A stretch of 64,000 nucleotides of DNA from Taishania sp045629585. Lineage in GTDB: Bacteria > Bacteroidota > Bacteroidia > Flavobacteriales_D > Crocinitomicaceae. The position numbers and the translations under genes were made by a program. The DNA lies in the NCBI GenBank assembly GCA_045629585.1, contig JAZQRM010000064.1, positions 62,001 to 126,000 of the forward strand. Reading direction: 5' to 3'. The notes beneath the pieces are model-generated. The model was not told the origin of the DNA and ran no database searches. It worked only from the letters and a program-made list of their open reading frames with translations. Of the stretch, positions 24,793 through 32,969 are shown piece after piece; position 1 is the first letter of the stretch, and each line of letters begins with the position of its first letter.

Positions 24793-25683
24793 TTAAAATT
24801 GCATGGGAACTTCCATTAAAAGTACCTCTGCGTTGGTAATTGCTTTAAAATCGAGTTGCGCTACATCCCAAATTCCGTATCCATCACGCGCTTCTAATTC
24901 TTGATCGCCCACTTTTAGTTTACCACTCAAAACAAACACGTATAATCCATCTCCAGGTTTTTTGATGGTGTATTTTTCTTGGTGATTGGCATCCAAATCG
25001 GCTAAATGAAACCATGCATCTTGGTGAATCCAAACGCCGGCATCTTCCATGTTTGGTGAGATAATTTGCTGAAATTTGTTTTTACGATCTTCTTTTTTCA
25101 ACGTAATTTGATCATAACGCGGAGTAACGCCTCTTTTGTTTGGAAAAACCCAAATCTGCAGAAATTTTACAGCTTTATCTTTGTTTTTGTTGTATTCGCT
25201 GTGTGTGATTCCCGTTCCAGCGCTCATCACTTGAACATCACCATTTTTAATCACACCGATATTTCCCATAGAATCCTTATGTTCCAGATCACCTTCTAAA
25301 GGAATGGAAATAATCTCCATATTATCATGCGGATGTGTCCCAAAACCCATTCCAGCAGCAACAAAATCGTCATTTAACACTCTTAAAGCGCCAAAATGCA
25401 TGCGTTCAGGATTGTAATAGTTAGCAAAGCTAAACGTGTGTTTGGAGTGCAACCAACCATGGTTTGCGTCTCCGCGGGTATTGGCTAAATGTAAAACTGA
25501 ATTTTCCATTTTTTTTGAATTCGTATGAGGTATATGATTGAAACCGACAGCTTCATTTGGATTCATAGGTTCTAATGGTTTTAACTCATCAATATCATTG
25601 GTCAAAGCCTTTAAACTTGTTGCACTTAACGCAAATACTCCTGTTCCTAATAAACCCTTTTTTAAAAAATCTGCACGTTTCAT
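24793..25683 (-). CDS. Pirin-family cupin protein with N-terminal export signal
   Basis: 296 residues. The bicupin has the pirin hallmarks FGTHPHDNMEIISIPLEG (metal-binding His) and SAGTGITHSE; some pirins are quercetin dioxygenases, others bind regulators. Unusually, about 70 residues precede the pirin fold, beginning MKRADFLKKGLLGTGVFALS, a KRxxFLKK-type signal that resembles a twin-arginine signal with KR instead of RR and suggests export of a folded metalloprotein. The frame extends 25 codons upstream, but the ATG at 25683 directly precedes this signal. It heads an operon with YceI and carries the shared palindromic site upstream. Similar leader sequences on pirin and YgiD strengthen the idea that both act outside the cytoplasm. 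Confidence 0.88.
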   Translation of the reverse strand: MKRADFLKKGLLGTGVFALSATSLKALTNDIDELKPLEPMNPNEAVGFNHIPHTNSKKMENSVLHLANTRGDANHGWLHSKHTFSFANYYNPERMHFGALRVLNDDFVAAGMGFGTHPHDNMEIISIPLEGDLEHKDSMGNIGVIKNGDVQVMSAGTGITHSEYNKNKDKAVKFLQIWVFPNKRGVTPRYDQITLKKEDRKNKFQQIISPNMEDAGVWIHQDAWFHLADLDANHQEKYTIKKPGDGLYVFVLSGKLKVGDQELEARDGYGIWDVAQLDFKAITNAEVLLMEVPMQF

Positions 25684-25705
25684 AGTGTTTGTTTTTTTGT
25701 TAAGA

Positions 25706-25750
25706 CAAAGGTCCTTAATCTTCATTGAAAAAAACTTAATCCAGATTAAG
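25706..25750 (-). promoter_or_regulatory. Pirin-operon promoter with perfect palindromic operator-like site
   Basis: A near-consensus -7 box GACCTTTG (25706-25713, minus strand) with no TTTG at -33. Beginning 21 bases beyond it is CTTAATC-CA-GATTAAG (25735-25750), a perfect 7-base inverted repeat that also fits a LysR-type T-N11-A box. A further CTTAATC half-site is at 25714-25720, 21 bases (two helical turns) from the left arm. Confidence 0.6.
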
Positions 25751-25836
25751 AAAAACAAATTACGACTAATTATTTTGCCTTACACGTTAAATAGCTTTAA
25801 AATACAATGCTTATTTTTTCTTTCTAAGGATTCTTC

Positions 25837-26319
25837 ATGAGTTTAGGAGGCACGATTATACCAGGAATGAGCCAAGCAAAAGTAGGGCTGGGTCTTGCTG
25901 TTAAAATCAATAAAACAACTAAATTAGCAGATGCCGCTAAGATGGGAGAAACTGCGACAATATATAGGAATTTCGGGTGGAATGAACTAAGTTCTATTAA
26001 GAACACTGGTGGTAATTTTTCAATACATCCAAACTAATTTCAGGGCAAACAATTTTGGGTAGGAGAATCAGGAATGAATATGTGGACAAATTCAAGTTTT
26101 GCAAAGCCATTTACAGCAAAAATTTCAGTCCCTAAATCATTTGTTACACCAGGGCATAAAAACTACATATTTATGGAATCAAATATGATGATTGATGGCT
26201 TCCCAGGAGGTACAGTATTACCAGGTAATTTGCAAAAATTTAATTCAGCTATGAAGATAGATTGGATTCGTTATTTGAATTTAAGAAATATAAACTTTAT
26301 CTATGTTTTAAATATCTAA
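25837..26319 (+). pseudogene. Remnant of a polymorphic-toxin C-terminal region with an in-frame stop
   Basis: One reading frame runs through 25837-26319 interrupted by a single TAA at 26035-26037. The first part (MSLGGTIIPGMSQAKVGLG, then LADAAKMGETATIYRNFGW) resembles the linker and beginning of toxin domains found at the ends of Rhs and related polymorphic toxins (IPGxxQAK followed by ETATxYR). The second part continues with GKQFWVGESGMN, AKISVPKSF and IDGFPGGTVLPGN. The family assignment is from memory of such sequences and is tentative. No Rhs core, secretion signal or immunity gene is nearby: the next gene is gap on the other strand. It looks like an orphan cassette left after loss or displacement of its parent. 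Confidence 0.55.
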
Positions 26320-26400
26320 TACATCCCTAACCCAATAGAAATGCTCGGTTTTGTTTTTTAGAAGCAAAGTTTCAGTAAGTAAATCAAACTGTACCTTACA

Positions 26401-26435
26401 AAAAAAGGTTGAAGATAAATCTCCAACCTTTTATA
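26401..26435 (-). terminator. Terminator of gap
   Basis: Stem AAGGTTG / CAACCTT extended by AGAT / ATCT, flanked by A-run and T-run, 20 bases downstream of the gap stop codon. Confidence 0.75.
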
Positions 26436-26453
26436 ATATGATGTAATTACTAA

Positions 26454-27905
26454 TTAATAGTAAATGTTACGTCTTACTTTAGCAACATGTTTTGCCAAAC
26501 GAATCACTTGTTTTGTGTAACCGAATTCGTTATCGTACCAAGCGTAAAGAACTACGTTCTTCTTATCGTTAGAAACGATCGTTGCGTGAGAATCAAATAC
26601 AGAACAACATGTGTTACCGATGATGTCGCTAGATACGCACTCTGGATCGTAAGAATAGAAAATTTGGTTAACCAAATCTCCCTCCAATGATGCTTGACGA
26701 ATTTTCGCGTTGATATCTTCGATAGACGTTTCTTTGTTCAATTCCAAGCTCAAGATCGCTAATGAACCATTTGGTGTAGGTACACGTACCGCGTTAGCAG
26801 TCAATTTATCTTTTAAATCTGGAATAACTTTCGTTACCGCTGAACCAGCACCTGTTGACGTAATTACCATGTTGATAGCAGCTGAACGTCCACGACGTGG
26901 TTTCTTGTGCATGTTATCCAACAAGTTTTGGTCATTTGTATAAGCGTGAACCGTTTCAATATGTCCTTTTACAACTCCGTACTCATCGTTCACCACTTTT
27001 AATATTGGTGAAATAGCATTGGTTGTACAAGAAGCAGCAGAGAAAATATTTTCGTTATCTACATCTAAATCACTTTGGTTAATTCCGTAAACTATGTTTG
27101 GAATCTCTTTTCCTGGGGCAGTTAAGATTACTTTTGACGCTCCTTTAGCTTGTAAATGACGAGACAATGCCTCACGATTTGTGAAAACACCTGTATTGTC
27201 AATAATCAAAGCGTTGTTGATTCCGTATGCTGTATAATCTACATCTTCAGGGTTGTTTGCAGAAATCATTTTCACGATTTGCCCGTTGATGATGATTGCC
27301 TCATTTTCAACATCTGCAATTACAGTTCCTTTGTATGCACCGTGAACAGAATCGGTACGCAATAAAGAAGCACGTTTGAAGATATCATCCGCTGAGTTAC
27401 CTCGAGTTACGATAGCACGTAAACGTAATTGTTGACCTTTACCAGCTTGCTTGATTAATTCACGAGCAGCCAAACGACCAATACGACCAAATCCATATAA
27501 AACAACATCGCGGGGTTCGATACTTTGTGCTTTACCAGCTTTGAATGATTCTAGTTTTTCATTTAAGAAATCTTCTTTTGAAGCATAAGAACCATTTGAT
27601 TCGATCCACTCGTAAGCTAATTTACCGATGTCTAATTTAGCCGGAGCCAAATCCATTGTCAATAAAATTTTAGCCAATTCAGAAGTTGTAAATACATCGA
27701 TTGATTTGTTTACAACTGTTTTTGCATACTCATGCAAGTTTAAAATCTCAGAGATTGTAACGTCTGTCAAGTGATTTCTAAAAAGAACCAATTCGATTCC
27801 TTTTTCATACAATAGTTCACCAACTTTACTAGAAAGTTTTACTGCTGCACGTTCTCTCTCAACGTGTTGTTTAAGCTCAGATTCGTAACCAAAAGAAGCT
27901 TCCAT
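26454..27905 (-). CDS. gap: Glyceraldehyde-3-phosphate dehydrogenase, N-terminally extended form
   Basis: Glycolytic/gluconeogenic enzyme converting glyceraldehyde-3-phosphate to 1,3-bisphosphoglycerate with NAD(P). The Rossmann motif YGFGRIGRLA lies at 137-146 and the active-site SAASCTTNAISP at 289-300, with catalytic C293; VPTPNGSLAILSLELN and WYDNEFGYTKQVIRLAKHV are typical of the C-terminal half. The 483 residues exceed the common 335 because of a helical N-terminal domain of about 130 residues; such long forms occur in Bacteroidota and some other phyla, and the extension's role is unknown to me. Single gene with its own terminator; a hairpin separates it from rpoD. Confidence 0.95.
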   Translation of the reverse strand: MEASFGYESELKQHVERERAAVKLSSKVGELLYEKGIELVLFRNHLTDVTISEILNLHEYAKTVVNKSIDVFTTSELAKILLTMDLAPAKLDIGKLAYEWIESNGSYASKEDFLNEKLESFKAGKAQSIEPRDVVLYGFGRIGRLAARELIKQAGKGQQLRLRAIVTRGNSADDIFKRASLLRTDSVHGAYKGTVIADVENEAIIINGQIVKMISANNPEDVDYTAYGINNALIIDNTGVFTNREALSRHLQAKGASKVILTAPGKEIPNIVYGINQSDLDVDNENIFSAASCTTNAISPILKVVNDEYGVVKGHIETVHAYTNDQNLLDNMHKKPRRGRSAAINMVITSTGAGSAVTKVIPDLKDKLTANAVRVPTPNGSLAILSLELNKETSIEDINAKIRQASLEGDLVNQIFYSYDPECVSSDIIGNTCCSVFDSHATIVSNDKKNVVLYAWYDNEFGYTKQVIRLAKHVAKVRRNIYY

Positions 27906-27941
27906 GTCTGATTAATAGTTTATTTATGAATTGTATAAAGC

Positions 27942-27974
27942 AAAAAAACTACCCACAAATGCAGGTAGTTTTTT
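27942..27974 (-). terminator. Terminator of rpoD
   Basis: Stem AACTACC / GGTAGTT between an A-run and a T-run, ten bases after the rpoD stop codon. Confidence 0.8.
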
Positions 27975-27983
27975 CAAAATGTT

Positions 27984-28850
27984 TTATCCTAAGTATGCCT
28001 TCAGCAACTTATTGCGCGATGTGTGACGCAGCCTACGAATAGCCTTTTCTTTAATTTGACGAACTCGCTCACGTGTCAAGCTAAACTTAGCACCGATTTC
28101 TTCTAAAGTTAAACCGTGGTTCATTCCAATTCCGAAGAATAGACGGATGATTTCACGTTCTTTATCAGTCAAAGTACTTAACGAACGTTCGATTTCGCGT
28201 TGTAAAGATTCTGCCATTAAAGCATGATCGGCTTTAGGTGAATCTGCGTTTGCCATTACATCCATTAATGTACCTCCATCTTCTGAAGAAGACAAGGGAG
28301 CATCCATAGATACGTGACGACCAGAAACGTTAAGAGATTCCTTGATTTTATCCTCAGGAACTTCTAATGCCTCTGCTAACTCTTCTGCTGACGGCGGTCT
28401 TTCAAATTCTTGCTCTAGGCGAGAAAACGCTTTGTTAATCTTGTTCAATGAACCTACTTGGTTCAAAGGAAGACGAACGATACGTGCTTGCTCTGCCAAT
28501 GCTTGTAAAATGGATTGACGAATCCACCATACGGCATAAGAAATGAATTTAAAACCTCTCGTTTCATCAAACTTTTGAGCTGCCTTGATGAGTCCAAGGT
28601 TACCTTCGTTGATTAAATCCGGAAGGGTTAACCCTTGGTTTTGATACTGTTTAGCAACTGATACTACGAAACGAAGATTGGCGCGTGTTAATTTTTCAAG
28701 TGCCCTTTGGTCCCCTTGCTTGATCTTTCTCGCCAATTCTACTTCTTCCTCAGCAGTAATCAGTTCCTCTTTACCAATGTCTTGCAAGTACTTGTCTAAT
28801 GACTGTGACTCACGATTGGTAATTGATTTGGTAATTTTAAGCTGTCTCAT
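27984..28850 (-). CDS. rpoD: Primary sigma factor RpoD (short Bacteroidota form)
   Basis: 288-residue housekeeping sigma-70 factor. Region 1.2 (SLDKYLQDIGKEELIT), region 2 with ANLRFVVSVAKQYQNQGL and the 2.4 segment FKFISYAVWWIRQSI, region 3 (RPPSAEELAEAL), and region 4 with a helix-turn-helix (LTLEEIGAKFSLTRERVRQI). It lacks region 1.1 and the non-conserved insert of E. coli sigma-70, as is normal in this phylum; the exact TAnnTTTG boxes seen in this window match its known promoter type. A consensus promoter and, unusually, a perfect Shine-Dalgarno sequence precede the ATG (separate entries). Monocistronic, with its own terminator. Confidence 0.96.
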   Translation of the reverse strand: MRQLKITKSITNRESQSLDKYLQDIGKEELITAEEEVELARKIKQGDQRALEKLTRANLRFVVSVAKQYQNQGLTLPDLINEGNLGLIKAAQKFDETRGFKFISYAVWWIRQSILQALAEQARIVRLPLNQVGSLNKINKAFSRLEQEFERPPSAEELAEALEVPEDKIKESLNVSGRHVSMDAPLSSSEDGGTLMDVMANADSPKADHALMAESLQREIERSLSTLTDKEREIIRLFFGIGMNHGLTLEEIGAKFSLTRERVRQIKEKAIRRLRHTSRNKLLKAYLG

Positions 28851-28860
28851 CTAACTTACA

Positions 28861-28867
28861 ACCTCCT
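28861..28867 (-). promoter_or_regulatory. Strong Shine-Dalgarno sequence of rpoD
   Basis: AGGAGGT on the minus strand, ten bases before the ATG: seven bases complementary to the 16S rRNA 3' end. The other starts I inspected in this window have no comparable sequence. Confidence 0.75.
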
Positions 28868-28899
28868 GTTATTGATGTTAATTGATTGAAAATCGAATG

Positions 28900-28931
28900 C
28901 AAAGATATACTGAAATATCACGATAATCAAA
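28900..28931 (-). promoter_or_regulatory. Consensus promoter of rpoD
   Basis: Minus strand TTTG (28928-28931), 20-base spacer, TATCTTTG (28900-28907): full match to the Bacteroidota promoter. The predicted leader is about 45 bases and contains the Shine-Dalgarno sequence. Confidence 0.75.
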
Positions 28932-28950
28932 TTTAATTTTAGTTTAATTG

Positions 28951-28982
28951 AAAAGAAGAGGGGAAGACTTTCCCCTCTTACT
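28951..28982 (-). terminator. Terminator of the HtrA protease gene
   Basis: Ten-base perfect stem AAGAGGGGAA / TTCCCCTCTT with a four-base loop, immediately after the stop codon, followed by CTTTTC on the minus strand. Confidence 0.8.
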
Positions 28983-28984
28983 GC

Positions 28985-30454
28985 TTATATTCCAAATCCG
29001 ACGTATTCTTTTCTTCCAGATTCTGTTAATATTTCTAACAATACTCCTTGGTTTCCTTTGTTTAGTTTAGTTGTCAGTTGTTCAACGTTTTGTATGGTTT
29101 CGTTGTTGAATTTGGTAATCACCATTCCTTCTTTTAAGCCTTGTGCTTGTAGCTTTCCTGCAGAAATTGATTTAATTTTTACTCCATATTCGGTATTCAA
29201 TTCTTTTTTCTCTTTTGCGGTTAATTCTACAAATGTTGCGCCTAATGCTGCATTTTTCTTCACTTCTTCCTTGGAAATCAATTTTGTTTCACCTTCTTTA
29301 TTTCGAAGCACTACATCTAAAACAACTTCATTTCCTTTTGAATTTCGTACGGTGACAGGAACCTTATCTCCAGGTCGTCCTTTCCCAATTTCTTCTTGTA
29401 ATGCAGCTGGTGAATTAACTTCTTTCACACCAACTTTTAAAATGACATCTCCTTCTTTAATTCCTGCTTTTTCAGCGGATCCACCTTCTTGTACACCACC
29501 AACAAAAACACCTTTTGTATTGGGAAGTTTATGTTTTTCTTTCAATTCTTGAGATACTTCAGCAATTTGAACTCCCAAATATCCTCTTTGTACTACACCG
29601 TAATCAATAAGATCGTCCATTACCTTCTGAACTAAATTTACGGGAACAGCAAATGAATAACCGGCATATGATCCAGTTTGAGAGGCAATAGCTGTATTGA
29701 TTCCAACGAGTTCGCCACGTGTGTTCACTAATGCTCCTCCAGAGTTACCTGGGTTTACTGCGGCATCTGTTTGGATAAATGATTCAATGGGTACAATTTC
29801 TTGTCTGTTTCTGTCTGCTAACAAGTTGATATTTCGTGCTTTCGCAGATACAATACCAGCCGTTACCGTTGATGTAAGATTAAATGGATTTCCAACAGCA
29901 AGTACCCATTCGCCTACTCTTAAAGCGTCACTATTCCCTATAGGCATCGCTGGAAGGTTTTTAGCTTCAATTTTAAGTACAGCAATATCTGTTGAAGGGT
30001 CAGTTCCTACAATTTTAGCGGTATATTTAGTATTGTCGTTTAAAATGACTTCAATCTCAGTGGCATTGTCAATAACGTGATTGTTAGTGACGATGTAACC
30101 ATCATTTGAAATAATAACTCCTGATCCACTACCTTGACCGTATCTCTTCAATTCCTTTCCACCAGCACCTGGTCCTCCGAAAAATTCCTGAAATATATCT
30201 CTTTGAAATGTCGTTTGGACCACTTTTGTGGTGACGTGTACTACTGAGTTTACAGATTGTTCACTGGCTTCGATGAAATCCGTAGGTGGTGTGGCTGTTA
30301 TTCCTGTATAACCAACTTGCTTTGCGTAGGTGGATCGATTCTCGCTTCCTAAAAGGGGGGCATTAGTTAGATTACCATTTAAGGCCATAAAAATACCTAG
30401 AGGTAAAGCACCTCCCAATAATCCTAATCCTAAAGTTTTTAATGTATTATTCAT
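28985..30454 (-). CDS. htrA: Do/DegQ-family periplasmic serine protease (HtrA)
   Basis: Trypsin-fold protease/chaperone for misfolded envelope proteins. 489 residues: N-terminal signal or anchor (about 5-27), protease domain with the catalytic triad H126 (IVTNNHVID), D156 (DPSTDIAVLK) and S238 (AAVNPGNSGGALV), then two PDZ domains (about 285-380 and 400-489) for substrate binding and oligomer control. A flexible GPGAGGKELKRYGQGSGSG stretch precedes the protease core. Length and layout are those of full DegP/DegQ proteins. The gene is monocistronic and divergent from dapF; a GACTTTTG box in the 155-base interval may be its promoter. Confidence 0.95.
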   Translation of the reverse strand: MNNTLKTLGLGLLGGALPLGIFMALNGNLTNAPLLGSENRSTYAKQVGYTGITATPPTDFIEASEQSVNSVVHVTTKVVQTTFQRDIFQEFFGGPGAGGKELKRYGQGSGSGVIISNDGYIVTNNHVIDNATEIEVILNDNTKYTAKIVGTDPSTDIAVLKIEAKNLPAMPIGNSDALRVGEWVLAVGNPFNLTSTVTAGIVSAKARNINLLADRNRQEIVPIESFIQTDAAVNPGNSGGALVNTRGELVGINTAIASQTGSYAGYSFAVPVNLVQKVMDDLIDYGVVQRGYLGVQIAEVSQELKEKHKLPNTKGVFVGGVQEGGSAEKAGIKEGDVILKVGVKEVNSPAALQEEIGKGRPGDKVPVTVRNSKGNEVVLDVVLRNKEGETKLISKEEVKKNAALGATFVELTAKEKKELNTEYGVKIKSISAGKLQAQGLKEGMVITKFNNETIQNVEQLTTKLNKGNQGVLLEILTESGRKEYVGFGI

Positions 30455-30595
30455 GGGGTATTATTGTTAAAAGATTGCTTGATTATGAACAATTTTAGTG
30501 CCAAAAGTCATCTAATTGTTATTTTTTTTGACTTGTTATGAATAAACGGTGCATAGAGCATTTTTATTGTATCTCTTTTTTAGAGAGACTTTTGT

Positions 30596-30603
30596 TAAAT
30601 TTG
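30596..30603 (+). promoter_or_regulatory. -7 box just upstream of dapF
   Basis: Exact TAAATTTG ending six bases before the dapF ATG, implying a very short or absent leader. The nearest TTG upstream is 26 bases away, longer than normal; GACTTTTG at 30587-30594 with 17-base spacing is an alternative. Confidence 0.4.
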
Positions 30604-30609
30604 TAGTAG

Positions 30610-31398
30610 ATGGAGATAGTATTTTCAAAATATCAAGGAGCGGGCAATGATTTTATTCTAATCAATAACCTGTCAGGACAATATGACGATTTGACAGCTG
30701 AGAATATTCAGTTACTGTGTGATCGCAAATTCGGAGTGGGTGCTGATGGGTTAATTATGATTAATGCACACGAAAAGTATGATTATGAGGTGGATTATTA
30801 CAATGCGGACGCTTCAAAAAGTTTTTGTGGTAACGGAGGACGATGTGCAACTGCATTTGCACGGACAATTAATCAAGATTTAACGGCAGGGACATTCTTG
30901 GGGTACGACGGGCCTCATGCGTATTCTTTCGAAGGCGAAAATATTCGTATATCCATGATAGATGTTAATCAGATCTTGGATTTGAAGGGTTCTTATGAAT
31001 TATATACTGGTTCACCACATTGGGTTAAAGGAATTAGTAATCTAGCTGTTTTTCCTGTTTTTGAAGAAGGGAAAAGAATACGTTATTCAGATCATTATGA
31101 AAAGCACGGGATAAATGTAAATTTCTTTCAAGTTAAAGGAATAGATGAATTGGAAGTTCGGACCTACGAACGTGGAGTTGAAGCAGAAACTTTAGCTTGT
31201 GGTACAGGGGTTACTGCTTGTGCGATTGCTTATATTTATTCGTTAAATAAATATGGTTTTCAACGTGTTTCGACTAAAACACTTGGAGGACAGTTATTCG
31301 TAGAATTTAATCGCATAGACGAAATGGAATTTAACAATGTTTTTTTAATTGGTCCAGCTCAAAAGGTATTTGAAGGGATTTTTGAGAGTAAGATGTAA
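30610..31398 (+). CDS. dapF: Diaminopimelate epimerase
   Basis: Converts LL- to meso-diaminopimelate for lysine and peptidoglycan synthesis in the cytoplasm, without cofactor. Both catalytic cysteines are present: C73 in SFCGNGGRCA and C197 in LACGTGVTA. N-terminal KYQGAGNDFI and GVGADGLIMI are family signatures. Length (262 aa) is normal. It is followed at three bases by a GNAT acetyltransferase and then mltG, forming a likely operon with a partial cell-wall theme. Confidence 0.95.
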   Translation: MEIVFSKYQGAGNDFILINNLSGQYDDLTAENIQLLCDRKFGVGADGLIMINAHEKYDYEVDYYNADASKSFCGNGGRCATAFARTINQDLTAGTFLGYDGPHAYSFEGENIRISMIDVNQILDLKGSYELYTGSPHWVKGISNLAVFPVFEEGKRIRYSDHYEKHGINVNFFQVKGIDELEVRTYERGVEAETLACGTGVTACAIAYIYSLNKYGFQRVSTKTLGGQLFVEFNRIDEMEFNNVFLIGPAQKVFEGIFESKM

Positions 31399-31400
31399 TA

Positions 31401-31892
31401 ATGATAGGAGGAATCTACATAAGAAAAGTACATGTCCCAGATTTAAAATATTTGTTAGATTGGGAAAATAATCCTGAAAATTGGGAGGTTAGTGATACTA
31501 CTCAACCCTATACTCAAGAGGAAATGATGCAATTTATCATTGATCAACAAAATGGTGATGCCGAGCAATGTAGGTATATTATATGTAATGAAATCAGTCA
31601 TTTACCATTGGGGACAGTTGATTTATTTGCTATTGATCCTATAAATAAAACAGCTGAAGTTGGTATTCTAATTGCTAAGAATAAATATAGAAGACATGGT
31701 TATGCCTTGTTAGCATTGTTGCACTTAATTGCTATATGTAGAGAGGAATACGGATTAAATCACTTATTTTGTTTTATAGAAGCAGAAAACAACGCAAGTA
31801 TAGGATTGTTTGAAAAAGCAGGGTTTAAATGGCAAAACACAGAAGTAAAAAATCAAAAAAGAATTCATCGTTATCGGGTGGATATAAGATAG
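31401..31892 (+). CDS. GNAT-family acetyltransferase (RimJ/RimL-like)
   Basis: 163 residues of the GNAT fold. The N-terminal strand reads IYIRKVHVPDLKYLLDWENN, typical of the RimJ/RimL/SpeG-like group (acetyl-3 type); the acetyl-CoA binding motif is in EVGILIAKNKYRRHGYALLA, followed by GLNHLFCFIEAENNASIGLFEKAGF. The acceptor (protein N-terminus, amino sugar or small amine) cannot be deduced. Spaced three bases from dapF and overlapping mltG by 64 bases, so cotranscribed; the long overlap with mltG is real if mltG starts at 31829. Confidence 0.88.
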   Translation: MIGGIYIRKVHVPDLKYLLDWENNPENWEVSDTTQPYTQEEMMQFIIDQQNGDAEQCRYIICNEISHLPLGTVDLFAIDPINKTAEVGILIAKNKYRRHGYALLALLHLIAICREEYGLNHLFCFIEAENNASIGLFEKAGFKWQNTEVKNQKRIHRYRVDIR

Positions 31893-32950
31893 TAGTTGGA
31901 CTTTTATTCCTTGGAGTAATTGGGTTTTTCGGGTATAAAAACCGTCATGATATTCTAATGTTTGTTATAGGAAGTCAACGGACAATCAATAAAACAGAGG
32001 TTAAAATCGTGATTCCGGATGATTTATCTATTGATTCATTAGCTGGTTTTTTGGTGGCTAAAAATATTCTTGAAGACAAAAAAGCATTTATCAAGCAGGT
32101 GAATAATTTGCAATTATCAGCAAGTGACTTGGACGGAGGGAAATATGCCATTTTATCTGGTACTAAAATCAATGATTTGATAGATGGAATGCGAAAAATG
32201 GAAAATGGCCATGGTAAAAACGAATTAAAAGTAGCCTTGGTCTTTAACCGTTGCCGATTTATAGAGGATATTGGAATGAATATTGGAAGGTGTATCCAGG
32301 CGGATAGCGCCGAAATTGTAAATTACATTAAAAATCCAAATACACTTCGACAATATAATTTCACTTTAGAACAAATGCCAGCCATGTTTATTCCCAATAA
32401 ATATGAAATGTATTATGATACTAATGCAGAAGAATTTGTCGCATTTATGGCAGAAGAGTTTAAAGCATTTTGGACAGAAGAAAGGAAACAAAAAGTACGT
32501 GAAATTGGACTTAAGTTTCCTTCTCAGGCTGTAACCTTAGCAAGTATTGTGTATTCTGAACAATCAAGAGTGAAGGAGGAATGGCCCATAATCGCTCGTT
32601 TATATTTGAATAGAATTGAAAAAGGAATGAAGCTTCAGTCGGATCCGACGTTTAAATATTGCTGGGGAACAAAATTAGATAAAGAACAACGTTTAACAGG
32701 AATTCATCGATCGATAGATTGTAATTATAATACGTACAAAATTCAAGGATTACCTCCGGGACCAATTTGTTTGGTCGGAGAGGATGTCATCGATGCAGTT
32801 CTGAACTCTCCAAAAAATGATTACTTATTTATGTGTGCTCAAACGAATTTCACGGGTAAACATGACTTTACAGCAAGTGATGTACAGCACATGAAGAATG
32901 CTGCAATTTATCAGAAATGGTTGAAAGAACATTTGAAAAATAAGTCCTAA
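31829..32950 (+). CDS. mltG: Endolytic murein transglycosylase MltG
   Basis: Inner-membrane enzyme cleaving nascent glycan strands to terminate peptidoglycan polymerisation. 373 residues: basic cytoplasmic N-terminus, one membrane helix (about 20-36), LysM-like region, then the YceG catalytic domain with E244 in LASIVYSEQSRV and the signatures LNRIEKGMKLQSDPT and YNTYKIQGLPPGPI. The start overlaps the acetyltransferase by 64 bases; starting here gives the usual basic tail before the helix, and no better ATG lies between that and the helix. Downstream a beta-mannosidase follows after 19 bases. Confidence 0.93.
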   Translation: MAKHRSKKSKKNSSLSGGYKIVVGLLFLGVIGFFGYKNRHDILMFVIGSQRTINKTEVKIVIPDDLSIDSLAGFLVAKNILEDKKAFIKQVNNLQLSASDLDGGKYAILSGTKINDLIDGMRKMENGHGKNELKVALVFNRCRFIEDIGMNIGRCIQADSAEIVNYIKNPNTLRQYNFTLEQMPAMFIPNKYEMYYDTNAEEFVAFMAEEFKAFWTEERKQKVREIGLKFPSQAVTLASIVYSEQSRVKEEWPIIARLYLNRIEKGMKLQSDPTFKYCWGTKLDKEQRLTGIHRSIDCNYNTYKIQGLPPGPICLVGEDVIDAVLNSPKNDYLFMCAQTNFTGKHDFTASDVQHMKNAAIYQKWLKEHLKNKS

Positions 32951-32969
32951 ATAAAGTTATTTCTAAAAT

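Noticed and set aside
29058..30080. Plus-strand frames antisense to the HtrA protease (164 and 127 codons)
   Set aside because: Shadow frames of a protein with an intact catalytic triad; hydrophobic Ser/Phe-rich composition is typical of antisense translations.
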